From: an uncultured Lachnospiraceae bacterium
GTDB taxonomy: Bacteria > Bacillota > Clostridia > Lachnospirales > Lachnospiraceae
Direction of reading: 5' to 3'
Assembly (NCBI GenBank): GCA_910588875.1
Contig: CAJURT010000004.1
Span: 68,095 to 132,094 of the forward strand
Length of the DNA: 64,000 bases
Within the stretch, counting starts at the first letter, position 1, and every line of letters begins with the position of its first letter. Of this stretch, positions 62,016 through 64,000 are shown piece by piece. Below the pieces are notes generated by a model. That model searched no databases and was not told the origin of the DNA. It worked only from the letters and a program-made list of their open reading frames with translations. The translations under genes were made by a program, and so were the position numbers.

Positions 62016-62953
62016 TATGCCCAGTATGGAATATATCGCCTCAATTTAGGCGCAGCATTTTCATCCGCTAGCTTTATTAGGCCGGAGTCTACAGTATCTT
62101 TGATAATTCGTGATACTGTCGCCTTATTTTTTGCCTCTACACCAAATCTTTCCCTCAATATGGCATTCGCCACGGGAATCTCATTTACATAATAATAACA
62201 AGTCGCCAGATAACAGGTACGGATCTTATCTTCTTTCATCCATTCATTCAAATTCGCATACCAATATAATTTGGTCCTGGCAAAATCATCTCCCGTTTCA
62301 ACCTTGGGAGCTGGTATTTTCAAAGCACTCATCCCCTCCTCCATGCGGTCAAATCCACTGCCTCGTTCCTCACAAATATGAATAATCCGCAAAAAGGAAG
62401 CCATAGCTTCATTTCTGGAATGAGGAGCCGTATCAATAATTCGATTTACATCTACCAACAAACATCCTGGATTAGACGCTTCTACCCTGGTATCAAAAAT
62501 TTCCATCATTGGCCCGGCTCCACGCATTGTCAGATCCTGGTGGATCATCATATTTCCAAGCATCTCACGGACTGCCTTCTCCGGGAACATCCTGTGTATC
62601 TTACGAAGTCCAATTTGAATCTCTTCTTCCTGCGGAATAAGGGTATCTATGTATCTGCAAATTTCATCAAAACAGATCGCATAGCCCTGTGCAAAAACCT
62701 GTTCACGAATCGCATTTGTCCTTCCTGTTCCTTTATACTGAATCACCCGAACCGCTTTCCTTTTTAAATGAGAAAATTTGTTCAAGTCTTTCGCAAACAG
62801 TAGTGCTCCCATATTGGTAATTGCATATTGTCCGTTATCCATCTCACGAATGAATTCCTCATCCTTCATGTTATGCAGCATGCCGTTCCGATTGCTGGGC
62901 AGCGGAAGTTTCATTAATGTATAATAGGCAGCACAATCCAATAGCTGCGTCAC
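62015..62953 (-). pseudogene. 5'-truncated AlbA_2/HTH-type ATP-binding regulator
   Basis: The 312-aa frame matches the C-terminal two thirds of Schlafen AlbA_2-type regulators: 'YTLMKLPLPSNRNGML', 'QYAITNMGALLFAKDLNKF', 'PEKAVREMLGNMMIHQDLTMRGAGPMMEIFDTRVEASNPG', and the terminal 'RRYIPYWA'. The ~150-residue N-terminal AlbA_2 domain is absent, and the frame begins at a GTG overlapping the preceding stop. It is probably a deletion remnant, but translation by coupling is possible. Confidence 0.7.
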
Positions 62954-63585
62954 TTCTTCCTCATCAACATTTCTAAATTGTTTTGTACAAACTCAGAATT
63001 TGATGTATATAATATTGTTTTTTGTCCTCGACAATAAGGCTCCCATTTTTTTATAAAATTATCCAATTCTTTTTTTCCTGGGCTTATAAAGCTTATCTTC
63101 GCCCCTTTATCCCATGTCAGTTTACTGCCTGAAACAATATAATCTATCAGCCTATCGTCTATCTCTTTTTTCTTTAATAACTCCATAAATGCTATAGTAT
63201 CTTCTATCCCATATCCACCGCTAAATATGTTTCCTTTTATCTGATCCTCAGCATATTCATTTTTAGCTAGAGTTTGTCCTTGTTGACGAAGGATCCCTCT
63301 GCATGTATTAAATAGTATACGTTTTACAGTCTTTTTTAACGTTTCCGATGATACTCTACTAATCCCATCTACAGTTCCTTGTAAATGATCATAATCTATA
63401 TGAGTCAATATTATTGCCTCAATGGCCTCTCCATTACTCTCAATAAATTCTATAACTTCCGCATACTCTGCTCCGCTATCTTTTGTTCCTCCATCTATTA
63501 ATATATTGGCATAATTCTCTTTCTCCCCATATTTAACCCAAATAAAATCTCCTTCATCTGCTGGAAGCAAATAAACATTTACCAT
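62950..63585 (-). CDS. MBL-fold metallohydrolase, probably 3'-truncated
   Basis: 211 aa. The first half of a metallo-beta-lactamase fold is visible: 'VYLLPADEGDFIWVKYG', 'ILIDGG' and the metal motif 'LTHIDYDHLQG' (HxDxDH). The second half, with the 'FTGD'-type strand and later metal ligands, is absent. The frame stops at 'LMRKK' exactly where the AlbA_2-type frame starts (GTGA). GAGGT ribosome site at the start. Members of this branch occur in defence-related clusters; the function here is unknown and the enzyme is probably inactive. Confidence 0.65.
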   Translation of the reverse strand: MVNVYLLPADEGDFIWVKYGEKENYANILIDGGTKDSGAEYAEVIEFIESNGEAIEAIILTHIDYDHLQGTVDGISRVSSETLKKTVKRILFNTCRGILRQQGQTLAKNEYAEDQIKGNIFSGGYGIEDTIAFMELLKKKEIDDRLIDYIVSGSKLTWDKGAKISFISPGKKELDNFIKKWEPYCRGQKTILYTSNSEFVQNNLEMLMRKK

Positions 63586-64000
63586 ATTCTACCTCATTTT
63601 ACCAGATAATTAACTCTTTACTCTAACTATTTTTCATATTCTATACAAGACTCTTACTACTGTACTATTTATCATTCATAAAATATTAAATCTTTCTCAT
63701 TTACAATTCATTTAAAGATATAATTAAGTTTCAATTGAATAATACTGAATATAATTATATCAGATATATATATAAATTCCCATTATTTCTAACAGTATTT
63801 TTTATATTTTTAAGATTTTGAGATCAAAAGGTACTTTGCTTCCGATGATATCACGGATTATTCTGTGTTTTGCATTCCCACAATTCTAAAAGTACTTAAA
63901 ATCTGTTCTATCAAGCTATTTTTCATGTTTTTGGCGAGTTCCAAGGCTAAAAATTCTCATGCAAGCATTTTATGTTGATTTTTCGACCTTGAAATTCTAG
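63586..64000. other. AT-rich region upstream of the MBL gene, no gene seen
   Basis: 415 bp, very AT-rich. A weak minus-strand promoter (TTGTAT, 17 bp, TAGAGT) may lie just before the MBL gene. No reading frame or RNA could be supported. Confidence 0.4.

Overview
The window reads as chromosomal DNA of a motile, spore-forming, Gram-positive anaerobe of the Lachnospiraceae type (Clostridia). Support comes from a Bacillus/Clostridium-style fla/che operon (fliY with CheC motifs, cheV, cheC, cheD, sigma-D/FliA), the spore proteins SpoVAD and SpoVAE, strong AGGAGG ribosome binding sites, moderately high GC in the core genes, and a lysine riboswitch in front of dapA. No rRNA, tRNA, CRISPR array or transposase was seen.

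Layout. 1-578 (+): the 3' part of a ComFB-family gene with a 123-bp tandem duplication. 639-3101 (-): an Rpn-like PD-(D/E)XK nuclease and an exported cell-wall-binding-repeat protein. 3187-28638 (-): one long fla/che cluster read right to left, flgB-fliE-fliF-fliG-fliH-fliI-fliJ-fliK-flgD-(TIGR02530 protein)-flgE-flbD-motA-motB-fliM-cheY-flgC-fliY-fliO-fliP-fliQ-fliR-flhB-flhA-fliA-two rod genes-cheC-cheD-cheV. It has a near-consensus sigma-A promoter and a 170-nt leader. It covers the basal body, hook, export apparatus, switch, stator and part of chemotaxis. flgC is displaced from flgB/fliE, and fliL, flhF and flhG are not here. 29003-29917: a FliD-like protein behind a sigma-28-type -10 box.

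30018-46778 is mostly housekeeping: purC-purB-purA, a small lipoprotein, dapA-dapB under a lysine riboswitch with an attenuator, a CobO-like ATPase, a single-stranded-DNA-binding protein, typA, a YigZ/IMPACT protein, a class A penicillin-binding protein (+), spoVAD-spoVAE, and a Memo-AMMECR1 fusion. Between the riboswitch terminator and dapA lies a compact, stem-rich element with its own perfect terminator. It is either a small RNA or an interspersed repeat.

46825-64000 is a defence island. It holds an AIPR-FRG two-gene operon, a complete Septu pair (ptuA-ptuB), and a type II Wadjet operon with intact jetA and jetD but shattered jetB and jetC. At the right end, a truncated metallo-beta-lactamase gene overlaps a 5'-truncated AlbA_2-type regulator gene. 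ldh and yaaA sit inside the island. AT content rises sharply after about 61.4 kb, which suggests transferred and decaying DNA.

The least characterised items are the AIPR-FRG operon, the structured element upstream of dapA, and the ComFB protein with repeated FliM-like motifs. Wadjet decay and the MBL/AlbA_2 junction are the clearest anomalies read directly from the sequence.
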